A stretch of 39,120 nucleotides of DNA, from NCBI GenBank assembly GCA_002427745.1, contig DIYF01000010.1, positions 1 through 39,120 of the forward strand, in the 5' to 3' direction. The translations under genes and the position numbers were made by a program. Under the pieces are notes generated by a model. That model had not been told where the DNA came from. It did no database searches and saw only the letters and a program-made list of their open reading frames with translations. Below are positions 27,226-36,171 of the stretch, piece by piece (the stretch's first letter is position 1; every line of letters begins with the position of its first letter). This DNA is from Roseivirga sp. UBA6061 (GTDB lineage Bacteria; Bacteroidota; Bacteroidia; Cytophagales; Cyclobacteriaceae).

Positions 27226-28227
27226 ATGAAGGAGTGGGCTAAACTCTTGATGAAAGATCTCCTGATCGCATTTTCACTGCTTGCTTTGACTCTGGAGAGC
27301 AGACATCAGACCTTCCCGGCTGGCGTGCCGGGGCAAAGTTTTAAAGCCTATCAACAGGACATTCCCGGTACTGATCTTTCTATCGATTTTGTTCCGGTTT
27401 CCGGTGGTGATTTCAGGATGGGAAGTCCGGAAACTGAGGCCGGGCGAAGAGCGGATGAGGGGCCTCAGCATACAGTCACCGTTGATGACTTTTGGATGAG
27501 TACACTGGAGATTACCTGGGACCAGTTTGAGCTCTTTTTGTATAGGGAGACAGACAGTGAGTTTGTAACCCAAAACCGCGACATTGACCTCACAGTAGAT
27601 GGCGTTTCCGGAGCCACTATGCCCTATGTGAATTTTAACAAGCCCGGTTACCCGCTTGTGAATGTAACACAGTATGCCGCTTCTACTTTTTGCAAATGGC
27701 TCAGTGCCAAAACCGGTCATTTTTACAGACTGCCTACCGAGGCCGAATGGGAATATGCCAGTCGTGCGGGCAATGAAGGAGCCTATCCTTTTGAACAAGG
27801 TCAGTTGGGTGATTATGCCTGGTATGCTGACAACAGCGGAAAAAAACCACAGAAGGGCGGAACCAGGAAACCTAATGCCTGGGGTCTCTATGACATGCAG
27901 GGCAATGTAGCCGAGTGGGTACTGGATGGTTATGATGCCGGTTTTTACAGAGAAGCCGATGCTTCTGACAACCCGCTCAGGTTAACTGAAGAATTGTACC
28001 CCAGGGTGGTCAGAGGAGGATCCTTTCAGGATACCCGGGAGAACCTGAGATCAGCCTCCAGACAGCACTCCGACAAAACCTGGAAGAAAAGAGATCCGCA
28101 GATACCCAAAAGTCTGTGGTGGCTGACCGATGCCCTTCATGTAGGGTTTCGTGTAGTCAGACCAGCCCAGGTGCCACCGAAAGCCGAATGGGAAAAGTAC
28201 TGGGGTAAACCGATCAGAGAATATTAA
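27226..28227 (+). CDS. exported SUMF1/FGE-fold protein lacking the FGE cysteine pair
   Basis: The 333-residue protein has an N-terminal signal-like segment and a formylglycine-generating-enzyme-type sulfatase-modifying domain. It shows GGDFRMGSP, YRLPTEAEWEYASRAG, WGLYDMQGNVAEWVLDGY, RVVRGGSF and HVGFRVVR. True FGEs use two cysteines in the C-terminal segment between RGGSF and GFR; here that segment contains none. The only Cys is in TFCKWLSAK. It is therefore probably not a sulfatase-maturing oxidase, despite its sulfatase neighbours. The fold is also used for other enzymatic and binding roles. It is followed after 10 bp by an oxidoreductase gene. Confidence 0.85.
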   Translation: MKEWAKLLMKDLLIAFSLLALTLESRHQTFPAGVPGQSFKAYQQDIPGTDLSIDFVPVSGGDFRMGSPETEAGRRADEGPQHTVTVDDFWMSTLEITWDQFELFLYRETDSEFVTQNRDIDLTVDGVSGATMPYVNFNKPGYPLVNVTQYAASTFCKWLSAKTGHFYRLPTEAEWEYASRAGNEGAYPFEQGQLGDYAWYADNSGKKPQKGGTRKPNAWGLYDMQGNVAEWVLDGYDAGFYREADASDNPLRLTEELYPRVVRGGSFQDTRENLRSASRQHSDKTWKKRDPQIPKSLWWLTDALHVGFRVVRPAQVPPKAEWEKYWGKPIREY

Positions 28228-28237
28228 AAGCAAAACT

Positions 28238-29575
28238 ATGAAGACATCTAATCCATCTAACCTGAAGACAAGGCGTGAATTTTTAGAAGCCTCTGCCAAA
28301 ATAGCTGGTACCGGAGTATTACTCAGCACCTTGCCTATATCCGTAAGTGCCTATGCCGGGGCGGCTGGTGAAATCAAGGTAGCCCTGGTGGGCTGTGGAG
28401 GACGTGGTACAGGAGCGGCAGCCCAGGCCATCGAAGCAGATTCAGATGTGCGTTTGGTCGCCATGGCCGATGTTTTTGCAGACCGGCTTGAAAACAGCTA
28501 TCAAAACCTGTCAAAGAAGTATGAAGGTAAAGGCAAAGTACTGGTAAATGATGCCTCCAAGTTCACTGATTTTGATGGATATAAGAAGGCCATTGATATG
28601 GCGGATGTGGTGATTCTGACCACACCGCCCGGCTTCAGGCCACTGCATTTTGAATACGCAGTACAACAAGGCAAGCATGTATTTATGGAAAAGCCTGTGG
28701 CGACAGATGTGGTCGGAATAAAAAGAGTACTGGAGGCTGGAAAACTGGCCAGAAAGAAGAAACTCAATGTGGTTGTCGGCCTGCAGCGACATTACCAGAA
28801 AAACTATCGTACCGTTGAGAACATGCTCAAAGAAGGGAGCCTTGGTGATATTGTGTCAGGACAGGTATACTGGAACAGTGCCGGGGTGTGGACGCGTCCC
28901 AGAAAGCCGGCACAGACTGAGCTGGAATACCAAATGCTTAACTGGTACTACTTCACCTGGATTTGCGGAGATCATATTCTGGAACAACACATTCACAACA
29001 TTGATGTGGCCAACTGGTACATTGGTGCTAACCCGGTTTCTGCACAGGGTATGGGCGGCAGACAGACACGAACAGGCAAAGATCACGGACATATTTTTGA
29101 TCATCACTTTGTAGAGTTTGTATATCCTGAAGGTCAGGTCATTTCCAGTCAGTGCCGTCACCAGCGTGGCTGTATGAACAGAGTGGAAGAAGTATTCCAG
29201 ACCACGAAAGGACAGATTACCGTCAACAGTGGTAATCGCAGTCTTATCAAGGCCTATAACGGCCAGTCTATCCTCGACTACAAGGGGGAAAATGACATTA
29301 ACCCTTATCAGCAGGAACACAACGAACTCTTTGCGGCTATTAAAGCCGGAGAGCACCGTCTGGACAATGCGGAATACGGAGCGAACAGCACCATGACCGC
29401 CATATTGGGAAGAATGGCCACTTATTCCGGCCAGCAGATTACCTGGGATGAAGCCATGGCTACGGATTTGGAGCTGGTTCCTGATAACCTTAGCTCCTTT
29501 AATGATGAGGCGCCTATCCTGCCAAATGATGATGGAACTTACCCCGTTGCTGTTCCCGGAAAAACCAGGTTTTAA
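28238..29575 (+). CDS. Gfo/Idh/MocA-family oxidoreductase with Tat signal
   Basis: The 445-residue protein begins with a twin-arginine signal (TRREFLEASAKIAGTGVL, residues 11-28), so it is exported folded with its cofactor. The Rossmann domain shows VALVGCGGRGTG (48-59) and the family EKP motif at 151-153. The C-terminal alpha/beta domain is of normal length. Family members oxidise or epimerise sugars with NAD(P), and some (GH109-like) cleave glycosides by transient oxidation. An exported form in a fucan locus suggests action on a released oligosaccharide or a sulfated sugar. Substrate is unknown. It lies 8 bp before the next sulfatase. Confidence 0.88.
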   Translation: MKTSNPSNLKTRREFLEASAKIAGTGVLLSTLPISVSAYAGAAGEIKVALVGCGGRGTGAAAQAIEADSDVRLVAMADVFADRLENSYQNLSKKYEGKGKVLVNDASKFTDFDGYKKAIDMADVVILTTPPGFRPLHFEYAVQQGKHVFMEKPVATDVVGIKRVLEAGKLARKKKLNVVVGLQRHYQKNYRTVENMLKEGSLGDIVSGQVYWNSAGVWTRPRKPAQTELEYQMLNWYYFTWICGDHILEQHIHNIDVANWYIGANPVSAQGMGGRQTRTGKDHGHIFDHHFVEFVYPEGQVISSQCRHQRGCMNRVEEVFQTTKGQITVNSGNRSLIKAYNGQSILDYKGENDINPYQQEHNELFAAIKAGEHRLDNAEYGANSTMTAILGRMATYSGQQITWDEAMATDLELVPDNLSSFNDEAPILPNDDGTYPVAVPGKTRF

Positions 29576-29583
29576 AAAATGAG

Positions 29584-31416
29584 ATGAAAAGAACCCGGGT
29601 CATATTGCTCCTTATGCTGCTTGGCTTGTTTCAAGTGGCTGTTTCTCAGGAGAAACCAAATGTAATTATCATTCTCACAGATGATCAGGGCACCATTGAC
29701 CTGAACTCTTTCGGAGCTAAAGACCTGCATACACCTAACATTGACCAACTGGCCGGGCGAGGTGTGAAATTCACCCAGTTTTATGCAGCGGCTCCCTTGT
29801 GCTCTCCTTCCAGGGCCTCGATGCTCACAGGCATGAACCCTCATGCAGCGGGCTTGCCGGGCAACGCATCCTCTATGAAAGGAACTCCCGGTATGCCGTC
29901 AGACAGAGTGACGATTGCCGAGGCCATGAAGGAGGCAGGCTATACTACCGGACACATTGGAAAATGGCACCTGGGTTTTACTCCTGAGACGATGCCCAAT
30001 GGCCAGGGTTTCGACTATTCTTATGGCCATATGGGAGGCTGTATTGATAACTACTCTCACTTCTTCTATTGGAATGGCCCTAACCGGCACGACCTGTACG
30101 AGAACGGTAAAGAAATCTGGGAGGATGGAGCTTATTTCCCGGATCTCATGCAGCAAAAGGCTGATGAGTTTATCACCAGAAGTAAGGACAAGCCCTTCTT
30201 CATGTACTATGCCATTAACCTGCCACATTATCCGCTTCAGCCCACTGCCAAATGGAGGGAACACTACCGGAACCTGCCCCATCCCAGAAAGGACTATGCC
30301 GCCTTCGTTTCCACCATTGATGAGCGAGTGGGGCATTTAATGAATACCCTGGATTCACTTAAGCTCAGGGAAAATACAATCGTCATTTTTCAGTCAGACC
30401 ATGGGCATTCTGTGGAGAGCCGGGCCTTTGGAGGAGGAGGTAATGCAGGACCCTACAGGGGAGCCAAGATGTCTTTGTTTGAAGGAGGTATCCGGGTGCC
30501 AGCTATCATCAGCTACCCGGGCAGCATTCCTGAAAACGAAGAGCGAAAACAACTGGCACTGAATATCGACTGGTTTCCCACCATCATGGATTATGTGGGT
30601 GTGGAAAAGCCTGAGCTTGAAGGCAAGAGCTTAAGAAAGCTGATTGAAAGTAACACCGCAAAGACCTCACATGAGCTCTTCAGATGGAAACAGGGAGTTA
30701 GCTGGGCTATCAGAAAAGGTGACTGGAAGCTTATTGGTTTTCCGCAGGACCCCACCAGAAAAGCCTCCCTGGACCCTGAGAAAGATGTGCTTTTCCTCAG
30801 CAATCTGAGTACCGACCCGGGAGAAATGACCAATATGGCTGGCAGATATCCTGACAAGGTTGAGGAGCTTCTGGAGGACTATATGCAGTGGGAATATGCC
30901 GATAAAGAGGATATTCCGGCAAAACGGGAGAAGTTACCCTCCATTGCCAAAAACGCGACCATCACACTGGCTGAACCACCGCACAGCAAATACGAAGCCC
31001 GGAGAGCCCGCAGTCTGCAGGATGAAAAGCTGGGTACACGTCAGTTCAATGATGGTTTCTGGCTGGGCTATGAAGGAAACGACCTGGTTGCCACCATTGA
31101 TCTGGGCAAGGTGCAACAAATAGAAAGAGTGATGATAGGGGCCTTGCAGGATGCTCCTTCCTGGATATTTTTTCCGGAATATGTAGAAGTAGCCTGGTCA
31201 GGAAACGGGAAGGATTATTCAGATCCGGTCAGGGTAGAAGTAGGGGCATTAAAGGACAGGAACCGAAAACTGGTAAAGAGAATAAGGGTGGAAAGAGAAA
31301 ATGTCCATGGAAGGTACATTCGTGTATTGGTAAAGAATACAGCCAGGTGTCCTGACTGGCATCCGGGAGCAGGCAGAAAAGCCTGGCTCTTTGTAGATGA
31401 AATCACTGTGCAGTGA
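29584..31416 (+). CDS. S1-family sulfatase with C-terminal discoidin (F5/8C)-like module
   Basis: The 610-residue secreted protein has a type I signal peptide cleaved near residue 21. The sulfatase domain (about 24-455) has TDDQG, active-site CSPSR (C73), GHIGKWHLGF and QSDHGH. Residues 457-610 form a separate beta-sandwich with WLGYEGNDLVATIDLG and GRYIRVLVKN, ending in WHPGAGRKAWLFVDE. It closely resembles the last domain of the GH29 at 33958-36021. The appended module probably targets both enzymes to the same glycan. It is the third gene of the 27226-31416 unit. Confidence 0.93.
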   Translation: MKRTRVILLLMLLGLFQVAVSQEKPNVIIILTDDQGTIDLNSFGAKDLHTPNIDQLAGRGVKFTQFYAAAPLCSPSRASMLTGMNPHAAGLPGNASSMKGTPGMPSDRVTIAEAMKEAGYTTGHIGKWHLGFTPETMPNGQGFDYSYGHMGGCIDNYSHFFYWNGPNRHDLYENGKEIWEDGAYFPDLMQQKADEFITRSKDKPFFMYYAINLPHYPLQPTAKWREHYRNLPHPRKDYAAFVSTIDERVGHLMNTLDSLKLRENTIVIFQSDHGHSVESRAFGGGGNAGPYRGAKMSLFEGGIRVPAIISYPGSIPENEERKQLALNIDWFPTIMDYVGVEKPELEGKSLRKLIESNTAKTSHELFRWKQGVSWAIRKGDWKLIGFPQDPTRKASLDPEKDVLFLSNLSTDPGEMTNMAGRYPDKVEELLEDYMQWEYADKEDIPAKREKLPSIAKNATITLAEPPHSKYEARRARSLQDEKLGTRQFNDGFWLGYEGNDLVATIDLGKVQQIERVMIGALQDAPSWIFFPEYVEVAWSGNGKDYSDPVRVEVGALKDRNRKLVKRIRVERENVHGRYIRVLVKNTARCPDWHPGAGRKAWLFVDEITVQ

Positions 31417-31428
31417 GATTTGCAGTTT

Positions 31429-31449
31429 CGTCAGACCGAAGGTCAGACG
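31429..31449 (+). terminator. hairpin with A-A mismatch after the discoidin sulfatase
   Basis: CGTC-A-GACC and GGTC-A-GACG pair around a GAA loop with one central A-A mismatch. ATCTTTTG follows. It is 13 nt after the stop, consistent with a terminator. Confidence 0.5.
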
Positions 31450-31480
31450 ATCTTTTGTGCACGATCACTTCCTGAGAGCT

Positions 31481-31504
31481 ACTATACCCAATCAGGGTCT
31501 CTGA
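31481..31504 (+). repeat. half copy of the CAGGGTC repeat
   Basis: ACTATACCC then AATCAGGGTCTCT matches the left part of the copy at 36164-36201. It lacks the right arm, diverging after TCTCT. Confidence 0.5.
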
Positions 31505-31516
31505 CTTCTTATACCC

Positions 31517-31546
31517 GATCAGGGTCTCTCGCAGAGGACCCTGATC
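31517..31546. repeat. 10-bp hairpin repeat, copy 1 (GATCAGGGTC / GACCCTGATC)
   Basis: Perfect 10-bp arms flank TCTCGCAGAG, which can itself extend the stem. It is preceded by TATACCC, as in the second copy at 36172-36201. It lies between two same-strand transcription units, so a terminator or mRNA-end hairpin is likely. Confidence 0.6.
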
Positions 31547-31583
31547 ATCGTAAGCAACGAATAGAATATAAAGCTAAAGCAGG

Positions 31584-32996
31584 ATGAAAAGAGCAACCAT
31601 AACGAGCCTGATGTGTATCAATGCCTTGTTGATAAGCACGGTCGGTTTCGCACAGAAATGGAAAGGTGCCAAACCTAACATTGTGTTCATTCTGGCCGAT
31701 GATATGGGCTGGAAAGATCCTGGTTTCATGGGAAATACCTATCACGAAACCCCTAATCTGGACAGGCTTGCCACCATGGGAACCAGGTTTACCAATGCCT
31801 ATGCCAACGCACCGAATTGTGCCCCGACACGCGCCAGTTTAATGACAGGCCAGTACACACCAAGGCATGGTATTTTCACAGTGGCTTCGGCAGAACGCGG
31901 AAAGAGCGAAAACAGAAAGTTGATACCACCTGAAAACAAACATGTATTAGCACCCCGCTTTGTCACGTTCCCTGAACTTTTGCAGGAGCAAGGCTATGCT
32001 ACGGCCAGTATTGGCAAGTGGCACCTGGGAGGCAGTCCCAAAACCAACCCTCTGGCACAGGGCTTTGATTTGAATATCGGAGGAGATCAGCGAGGTAGTC
32101 CGAAAAGCTATTTCAGCCCTTATAAAAATGAGCACCTGGAAGATGGCCCGGATGGTGAATACCTCACCGACAGGCTTACCGATGAAGCCCTGACCTTTAT
32201 TGAAAACAACAGCGAAAAACCCTTTTTCCTCTACCTCACTCACTTTGCAGTACATACGCCCATTCAGGGCAAAAAACACCTGGTAGAAAAGTACAGGAGC
32301 AAAACGGCTCCTGAAGGACGGTACAATCCGGTATATGCTGCCATGGTAGAAAGCCTCGATCAGGGAGTTGGCAGGGTACTGGACAAGCTGGAAGAACTCA
32401 ATCTGGAAGAAAACACCATCGTCATATTCTTCTCTGACAATGGTCCGTATTTCCGGGCTTCAGATGCTCTCCCTCTAAGAGGTTCAAAGGGAATGCTATA
32501 CGAGGGCGGTATTCGAGAGCCTTTGATTATTTATTGGAAAGGCCATACCCGTGCCGGGTTCAGCATAGATGAACCTGTCATCGGAACTGACTTCTTTCCC
32601 ACCTTTTTGGACCTGGCAGGCATAAGTAAGTCAAATCGCACACTGGATGGTGAAAGTCTGCTGCCCCTGATGGAATCCGGGAAGCGCCTGAAAAGAGAAG
32701 CCTTATACTGGCATTTTCCGGCTTATCTAGAGCCTTATGGAGGCATGAAACAAAAGTGGAGACAGGTGCCGGCAGCGGCCATGCGCATGGGAGACTGGAA
32801 ACTGATAGAGAACTTCGAAACAGGAGAACTGGAGCTGTACAATCTCAAAACTGATATAGGTGAGACGGTCAACCTGGCAGACAGTGAAGACAAAAGAGCG
32901 AGTAAGATGCACAAGGCAATGATAAAGTGGCGGGAAAGACTCAAAGCTCCCATGCCAACAGGGCTTAATCCGGACTATAAAGAAGATGAACCATGA
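31584..32996 (+). CDS. S1-family sulfatase, secreted
   Basis: The 470-residue protein has a type I signal peptide (cleavage near VGFA-Q, residue 23). It shows LADDMGWKDPG, active-site CAPTR (C79), SIGKWHLGG, SDNGPYF and a C-terminal MRMGDWKLIE. It is a standard-length S1 sulfatase with no extra module. It shares an operon with the following endonuclease/exonuclease/phosphatase-fold gene through a 4-bp overlap. Its sequence and FFLYLTHFAVHTPIQG segment resemble the sulfatase at 16232 (FFLYMAHYAVHTPIQG), suggesting a related subfamily. Confidence 0.93.
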   Translation: MKRATITSLMCINALLISTVGFAQKWKGAKPNIVFILADDMGWKDPGFMGNTYHETPNLDRLATMGTRFTNAYANAPNCAPTRASLMTGQYTPRHGIFTVASAERGKSENRKLIPPENKHVLAPRFVTFPELLQEQGYATASIGKWHLGGSPKTNPLAQGFDLNIGGDQRGSPKSYFSPYKNEHLEDGPDGEYLTDRLTDEALTFIENNSEKPFFLYLTHFAVHTPIQGKKHLVEKYRSKTAPEGRYNPVYAAMVESLDQGVGRVLDKLEELNLEENTIVIFFSDNGPYFRASDALPLRGSKGMLYEGGIREPLIIYWKGHTRAGFSIDEPVIGTDFFPTFLDLAGISKSNRTLDGESLLPLMESGKRLKREALYWHFPAYLEPYGGMKQKWRQVPAAAMRMGDWKLIENFETGELELYNLKTDIGETVNLADSEDKRASKMHKAMIKWRERLKAPMPTGLNPDYKEDEP

Positions 32997-33781
32997 GAAG
33001 ACTTCTGATTTTACTTTCGTTTATCGTTTTGATCAACTCTCTTCATGGTCAGGCTCCTGATTCTTCAAGAATTGTGAGAGTACTCACCTTTAATATTCTG
33101 CATGGCGCTACTACCAAAGGAGACTTCGATCTCGATCTTATAGCGGGTGTTATTAAGTCAGCCAAGCCAGACCTGGTGGCTTTGCAGGAAGTAGACTACA
33201 AAACTAACCGGGCCAAAAAATACGATCTGGTCACAGAGCTCGCTATCAGAACAGGACTGTCTCCGCTCTTTGCCAGAGCTATGCCTTATGATGGTGGAGA
33301 GTATGGCGAGGGAATACTTTCAGGTTATACCTTTTTGAGCACGAAAAACCACCCTTTGCCTTATACAGAGGGAAAAGAACCCCGGGCGGCTGCTGAAGTC
33401 AATGTTGTGCTGAAAAGTGGTGATACCATTCGCTTTGTTGGTACCCACCTGGATCATGAAAGAGATCCGACTAACCGTCTCATGCAGGCCAAAGAACTCA
33501 ATCGTATTTTCACTACCGATGACAGACCGGCTATCCTTAGCGGAGACTTAAATGCAGAACCGGAAAAGGCGGCTATGAAAGAGCTTTTTACCCAATGGAC
33601 CCGTTCCTTTAAGGAAGACATACCTACTTATCCTTCAGATAATCCTGCTAAGAAGATTGACTATATCCTTTTCCGGCCTGCTCATCGATGGAGGGTATTG
33701 GAAACTCAGGTTATCGATGAAAAAATTGCTTCCGATCACTGTCCTGTACTGGTCGTACTTGAGCTTTTGCCTGGAAAGTAG
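32993..33781 (+). CDS. secreted endonuclease/exonuclease/phosphatase-family protein
   Basis: The 262-residue protein has a signal peptide (about 1-19) and the full set of EEP-fold motifs: LTFNILHG, LQEVD, GTHLDHE, SGDLNAEP, KKIDYILF and SDHCPV. These are metal-dependent phosphodiesterases or phosphatases. Export and tight coupling to a sulfatase (ATGA overlap) point to an extracellular substrate rather than DNA repair. Phosphodiester-linked glycans or phospholipids are possibilities, none proven. No fused domain is present. Confidence 0.88.
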   Translation: MRRLLILLSFIVLINSLHGQAPDSSRIVRVLTFNILHGATTKGDFDLDLIAGVIKSAKPDLVALQEVDYKTNRAKKYDLVTELAIRTGLSPLFARAMPYDGGEYGEGILSGYTFLSTKNHPLPYTEGKEPRAAAEVNVVLKSGDTIRFVGTHLDHERDPTNRLMQAKELNRIFTTDDRPAILSGDLNAEPEKAAMKELFTQWTRSFKEDIPTYPSDNPAKKIDYILFRPAHRWRVLETQVIDEKIASDHCPVLVVLELLPGK

Positions 33782-33823
33782 TTTAGGAAAGCCTCCAAAC
33801 CTATAGCTCCTGATTCCTCTCTT

Positions 33824-33907
33824 TTACACACCAAATTTGCAGCCATATGGTGGTTTTCGCTCCTGCCTGCAAGTATAGTGCAGGTCCCGGTGAACGAATT
33901 GATAGAG
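33824..33907 (+). promoter_or_regulatory. candidate fucan-regulon element, copy upstream of first tandem GH29
   Basis: ACACCAAATTTGCA (33828-33841) is followed by CTGCAAGTATAGTGCAGGTC (33868-33887), then GGTGAACGAA and TGATAGAG. CTGCA and TGCAG make a short inverted repeat around AGTATAG. The ATG of the GH29 gene is about 50 bp downstream. It is nearly the same as the copies at 36069 and 36285. Confidence 0.55.
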
Positions 33908-33957
33908 AAGACGGCTAATCCACTCTACCTTAGTATCTGCATCAGACCTTATCTACC

Positions 33958-36021
33958 ATGTTTCCTCAAAAGTTCAAGGCTTACTTTTTTATTGTGTTGA
34001 CAGTTTGTTTAGCGACCACCTGCAACGCTCCCCAACCCACAGAAGCAATGGCGGATGACCATGATACCCGAATGGAATGGTGGCGTGAGGCGCGCTTTGG
34101 TATGTTTATCCATTGGGGAGCTTACGCGGTACCGGCTGGTATTTATCAGGGCAAGGAAGTAGGAGGTATTGGTGAGTGGATCATGAGTTCCGCTGATATT
34201 CCTGTGAAGGAGTATGAGCAGTTCGTTAAGGCGTTCAATCCCACAAAATATAATGCGGAAGCCTGGGCAAAACTGGCTAAGGAAGCCGGAATGAAGTATA
34301 TAGTCATCACCTCAAAGCATCATGACGGTTTCGGCTTGTGGGATTCAAAAGTCTCGGATTATGACTTCATAGATGCTTCACCTTACGGCAAAGATGCGTT
34401 GAAGGCACTGGCTGATGCCTGCAAAAAAGAAGGTATTAAGCTTGGGTTCTATTACTCCATTATGGACTGGCATCATCCTGATGCCAAAGGTGAGAGTTTC
34501 GCCAGGTACAGGGATGAGTATATGAAACCACAGCTGAAGGAGCTCTTAACAGATTATGGAGATATAGCAGTTCTTTGGTTTGATGGTGAATGGATAGAAG
34601 AATGGACAGAGCCACAGGGAAAAGAACTTTATGATTACGTAAGAAGTCTTCAGCCGGATATTCTGATTAACAACAGGGTGGGAAAAGGAAGGCAAGGCAT
34701 GCAGGGCATGAACAAGGACGATTCGTATGCAGGTGATTTCGGAACTCCGGAACAAGAAATACTGGAGGGTACATCTGAAATGGACTGGGAGTCGTGCATG
34801 ACCATGAACGACACCTGGGGCTTCAAGAAAAACGATGACAACTGGAAGTCGTCCGAAACCCTCATTCATAACCTGATCGATATTGCGGCCAAGGGCGGAA
34901 ACTACCTGCTGAATGTAGGTCCGACAGAAGAGGGGTTGATACCGCAGCCCAGCATAGAAAGGCTTAAGGATATGGGAGACTGGATGAAAGTCAATGGCGA
35001 GGCCATTTACGGAACGATCGGCCTTAGGAAGTACTACCAGGGAGAGCATATCCGCTATACCAGAAAAAAGGGAACAGATACCTTCTATGGACTGCTGTTA
35101 AAACAACCTGGCGCTCAGGTGCAACTCAAAAATGTGATCCCTGAAAATAACAGTAAGATATACTTTCTGAAATCTGATGAGCCACTTGCCTGGCAGTATG
35201 ATCCTTCAAAGGGGACGATTATAGATGTACCAGAACACATCCGCAATTTTGACACGGAAGCCTGGGTGTTCAAAATGCAGGGAAAGGAATCAAGTGTTTT
35301 AGATGAGCCGGCTATAAGCACCAGGGGAAAAGAACCTCAGGAGAAAAACATCTTCTACAAACAAAGTGAAGTAGAAATTAATGTGGAAGAAGGTGCTACG
35401 GTCTATTATACATTGGATGGAAGTGCACCAGACACAGGTTCTCAAAGATATACAGCCCCGTTCAGCATATCATCCTCCGCGGAAGTCAGAGCAATCGCTA
35501 CAAAAGCCGGATATGTCGATTCAGGAGAAGCCAGGGCCAGCTTTGTCAGCAGCTCCAGGTTTAGCAGTATCACGCTGAAGAATTCTTACAGTCAAAAGTA
35601 TAGTGGCTCAGGAGAAATGACGCTGGCCGATGGAGAACGATCCAACAATGGATTTGCCGATGGAAAATGGTTAGGGTTTGAGGGAGAGGATTTGGTCATA
35701 ACGGCCGACCTGGGAGAAAGCAAGGAGGTCAATGCAATTACTCTGGGCATGTTGCGGCATCATGGTGTCTGGATATTTCAACCGGAATGGGTGACTTTTG
35801 AAGTATCCGATGATGGAGAGCATTATACCCGGGCAGGTATTCAGCACTTTGATATTGAAAGTGGCCAGGCCGATACAAACCTGGATATAACACAATCGAT
35901 AGGGGGAGTAAAAGCCCGGTACATTAGAGTACACGCTAAGAACATCGGTACCTGCCCTGAATGGCATGCGGGAAATGGCGGAAAAGCCTGGCTGTTCGCT
36001 GATGAATTAATTGTAGAGTAG
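33958..36021 (+). CDS. GH29 alpha-L-fucosidase lipoprotein with chitobiase-C-like and discoidin-like modules
   Basis: The 687-residue protein has a lipoprotein-like signal with TTC at 20-22. The GH29 barrel (about 35-345) shows FGMFIHWGAY, TSKHHDGFGLWDS and nucleophile Asp209 in VLWFDGEW. A beta-sandwich and a chitobiase C-terminal-like domain (about 473-535; VYYTLDGSAPDTGSQ) follow. The final discoidin-type domain (542-687) closely resembles the one on the sulfatase at 29584. It is a paralogue of the next gene, and the two share 60 of 62 bases at 34057-34118 and 36518-36579. It has its own upstream copy of the candidate regulatory element. Confidence 0.95.
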   Translation: MFPQKFKAYFFIVLTVCLATTCNAPQPTEAMADDHDTRMEWWREARFGMFIHWGAYAVPAGIYQGKEVGGIGEWIMSSADIPVKEYEQFVKAFNPTKYNAEAWAKLAKEAGMKYIVITSKHHDGFGLWDSKVSDYDFIDASPYGKDALKALADACKKEGIKLGFYYSIMDWHHPDAKGESFARYRDEYMKPQLKELLTDYGDIAVLWFDGEWIEEWTEPQGKELYDYVRSLQPDILINNRVGKGRQGMQGMNKDDSYAGDFGTPEQEILEGTSEMDWESCMTMNDTWGFKKNDDNWKSSETLIHNLIDIAAKGGNYLLNVGPTEEGLIPQPSIERLKDMGDWMKVNGEAIYGTIGLRKYYQGEHIRYTRKKGTDTFYGLLLKQPGAQVQLKNVIPENNSKIYFLKSDEPLAWQYDPSKGTIIDVPEHIRNFDTEAWVFKMQGKESSVLDEPAISTRGKEPQEKNIFYKQSEVEINVEEGATVYYTLDGSAPDTGSQRYTAPFSISSSAEVRAIATKAGYVDSGEARASFVSSSRFSSITLKNSYSQKYSGSGEMTLADGERSNNGFADGKWLGFEGEDLVITADLGESKEVNAITLGMLRHHGVWIFQPEWVTFEVSDDGEHYTRAGIQHFDIESGQADTNLDITQSIGGVKARYIRVHAKNIGTCPEWHAGNGGKAWLFADELIVE

Positions 36022-36068
36022 TCTGGGAAGTAATTCTACCTTTCAAGTAGAGCGAAGTCTTTTATTGA

Positions 36069-36148
36069 ACACCAAATTTGCATCAATATTGCAATTTGAA
36101 CTCCTTCCTGCAAGTATAGTGTAGGTCCTGGTGAACGAACTGATAGAG
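36069..36148 (+). promoter_or_regulatory. candidate fucan-regulon element, orphan copy
   Basis: ACACCAAATTTGCA (36069-36082) and CTGCAAGTATAGTGTAGGTC, then CTGGTGAACGAA and TGATAGAG, match the copy at 33824. No coding start follows; the next structure downstream is the hairpin at 36172. Confidence 0.52.
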
Positions 36149-36171
36149 TAGAGCGCGAATCAACTATACCC

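Noticed and set aside
27226..28227. Annotation as functional formylglycine-generating enzyme
   Set aside because: The cysteine pair required for FGE catalysis is absent from the C-terminal segment.
31417..31480. Degenerate copy of the fucan-regulon element (ATTTGCAG near 31419, TGTGCACGATCAC near 31456)
   Set aside because: The second half matches too poorly, and the segment is better explained by the terminator-like hairpin at 31429-31449.
31481..31546. CRISPR-like short repeats (two ACCC-ATCAGGGTCTCT units)
   Set aside because: Only two unequal units with no regular spacers and no cas genes; the units are hairpin repeats.
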